A stretch of DNA of 8,262 bases from assembly GCA_014729205.1 (NCBI GenBank), contig WJKG01000407.1:1-8262 (forward strand). Direction: 5' to 3'. Positions 6,831-8,262 of the stretch are shown here, one piece after another. Every line of letters begins with the position of its first letter. Position 1 is the stretch's first letter. Made by a program: the position numbers and the translations under genes. This DNA comes from a candidate division GN15 bacterium. GTDB taxonomy: Bacteria > Zixibacteria > MSB-5A5 > GN15 > FEB-12. Below the pieces are notes generated by a model that saw only the letters and a list, made by a program, of their open reading frames with translations, had not been told where the DNA came from and ran no database searches.

Positions 6831-8262
6831 TTGGCGCTGATTGCCTGCCGGTTTGGAGTATGGAACGATTGTTTCGAGGCGTCAGGCTTCGGTGTGGTAG
6901 TTGGTGATGCCTGGTCCGATCCAGTTCTACGGTTCGCAGGCGTGTACTATCTTGCTTTTTGTCCTTGGCAAGTACCGGCTGGTGTTGCCGTAGTAGTTTG
7001 GCAGGAGCGGGCGGTTGACTCGACTGGATTCGGTGGCTACGCCAGTGGATATCAGGAGTTCGTTGTGACCGAAGGGGTGATTCCACCACCGCCGGCTCCA
7101 ACGACACTTCCGGTTGATACGGTGAGTCAGTACACACTCAAACTACTGTGGAACACTGTCAACGAGGCGGCAGACTACGATGTGCAGTATGGCACCGACT
7201 CGACCTTTGCCGCGGGACCATCGACAGTGGAAATCCTCTCATTGACGGATACCTCGTTATCGATACCGCGTCCTACGAGTGCGACCGTGTATTGGCGGGT
7301 ACGCGCGTGTAACGCAGGTGGCTGTTCGGGCTGGACCGAGGGGGACTCGGTGATCTTTGTAGCGACACAGTGTATTACGAACCTGGCAGTGGATGTCGCC
7401 GCCGATACGACACAGGTGGAGCAGTATGAGGACTACTCCATGTCGGCGACGCTGGCGGGCAATTGCGATGATCCGGTCAGTGGTGCCTGGTGGGTGATCA
7501 GGGGGACGGATACGACTGCGTATTCGTTCTCATATGACAGCTTGTACGTGTCGGCGGTGCTGAACTCGCCGTTGTTGCCGACAGCAGACACCGGTGTGTA
7601 CCGAGTACAGGTGTTTGCCGTGGGTAATTCGGATACGGTGTTGGCCGATGAGGTTGCCTATGAGGTGACGGCGCCACCACCGCTGGTGCCATATCAGATG
7701 ACGGTGACATCGTCGGCAACCGCGCTTCCGGGCGACGGTGTGTCGACGGCAACGATTCAGGTAACTGTGCGCGACAGCCTGGGTGCGCGGGTGTGGGCGG
7801 ATACCGGCACGAGTGTGGACCTGCAGTTGACGGGCTCGGGTTTGGTCGATGAGACACCGGATACGACAATTGCGGGCCGGGTGAGTTTCGTCTACACGGC
7901 AGGAAGCGGCATTGACACGGTTTGGCTGGTAGCAGTCTCGGATCCGCTGGTGCGTGACAGCGTGCGGATTATTCTGACGGCGGACGAGTTTTCGCGACTC
8001 AAGGAGCATTTTGTGGCCCTGATGGCCAGACTGGACACGCTTCGGCTGCACTACATCCCGGGTACGCCGGTCCTGTCGAGCCAGTATGCGACTGATTCGT
8101 TGTGGAGTTTCTATACGAATCGGATTGATATCGCTTCGCCGGCGGTGACCGATACGGCGGCGTTCCGCCGAGCGATACTCGGTCTGGAGGCGGTGCTCCA
8201 GTACTACCATCACCCGAGCTATCCCTGGTATGACAACGATGATGACTTCACGCTGACCTACA
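6831..8262 (+). CDS. surface-type protein with FN3, Ig-like and Big_1-like domains, 3' partial, start unresolved
   Basis: The frame is open from just after TGA 6828-6830 to the window end (about 477 codons) and continues beyond it. A clear fibronectin type III domain runs from PPPPAPTTLP (7083) through LLWNTVNEAADYDVQYGTD and VYWRVRACNAGG to about 7372. An Ig-like segment follows (about 7373-7690). A Big_1/invasin-like domain runs from about 7698 to 7977 (VTSSATALPGDGVSTATIQV, then VRDSLGARV). A probably helical region of unknown type begins at about 7980 (DEFSRLKEHFVALMARLDTL). In-frame codons upstream of 7065 also look like the end of an FN3 domain (WQERAVDSTGFGGY, then FVVTEG). No in-frame ATG occurs before 7440 and no signal peptide is visible in this frame. 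GTG 7065 has a good AGGAG six bases upstream; TTG 6831 and GTG 6894 or 6942 have none. The role is probably extracellular binding or scaffolding. The gene may be 5'-truncated or frameshifted. Confidence 0.75.
   Translation, partial: MALIACRFGVWNDCFEASGFGVVVGDAWSDPVLRFAGVYYLAFCPWQVPAGVAVVVWQERAVDSTGFGGYASGYQEFVVTEGVIPPPPAPTTLPVDTVSQYTLKLLWNTVNEAADYDVQYGTDSTFAAGPSTVEILSLTDTSLSIPRPTSATVYWRVRACNAGGCSGWTEGDSVIFVATQCITNLAVDVAADTTQVEQYEDYSMSATLAGNCDDPVSGAWWVIRGTDTTAYSFSYDSLYVSAVLNSPLLPTADTGVYRVQVFAVGNSDTVLADEVAYEVTAPPPLVPYQMTVTSSATALPGDGVSTATIQVTVRDSLGARVWADTGTSVDLQLTGSGLVDETPDTTIAGRVSFVYTAGSGIDTVWLVAVSDPLVRDSVRIILTADEFSRLKEHFVALMARLDTLRLHYIPGTPVLSSQYATDSLWSFYTNRIDIASPAVTDTAAFRRAILGLEAVLQYYHHPSYPWYDNDDDFTLTY
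7054..7067 (+). promoter_or_regulatory. possible ribosome site and GTG start inside the FN3-protein frame
   Basis: AGGAG at 7054-7058 stands six bases before GTG 7065-7067. A gene caller would probably choose this start. It would yield a protein starting with TEGVIPPPPAP-type residues and no export signal, which fits poorly with the extracellular domains that follow. Confidence 0.35.

Noticed and set aside
7530..8213. 227-codon minus-strand open frame
   Set aside because: It is antisense to the well-supported Ig/Big_1 coding frame and is arginine/histidine-rich in the way of an antisense shadow.

Overview
The window looks like a chromosomal segment of an uncultured bacterium of the FCB group, and candidate phylum Zixibacteria is my best guess. 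The main pointer is the C-terminal pair of dockerin-type repeats in the large protein (DITDLT followed by YLFGGG and APP), a kind of ending I associate with secreted Zixibacteria proteins. That assignment is from memory and inference; no marker gene proves it.

Layout. Bases 1-1646 (+) carry a compact housekeeping block: the tail of a YhaM-like 3'-5' exoribonuclease, then a two-gene ABC exporter of the FetA/FetB (YbbL/YbbM, UPF0014) type. The ATPase gene fetA is broken by one missing base in a G run near 399-401, and fetB starts inside its last codons. Bases 1781-1873 hold a class II tRNA-Ser(GCT) with an encoded CCA end. Bases 1874-2208 contain no gene I can support. A strong hairpin at 2209-2241 closes the large minus-strand gene.

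Bases 2278-6633 (-) encode one very cysteine-rich secreted protein of 1451 residues. It has a signal peptide, five copies of a module with 16 cysteines at nearly fixed spacing that ends in two dockerin-like calcium loops, a galactose-binding-like/jelly-roll insert, two SdrD-B-like domains, a further beta-rich domain and a terminal dockerin pair. Modules 3 and 4 are a nearly identical 486-bp tandem DNA repeat, and module 4 is a mosaic of its two neighbours.

Bases 6634-6830 are a divergent intergenic region. From 6831 to the window end an open plus-strand frame encodes a second surface-type protein (FN3, Ig-like, Big_1-like domains), cut by the window edge and with an unclear start. The two divergent genes probably both serve the cell surface or secreted milieu. 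The fetAB block and tRNA are unrelated to them.
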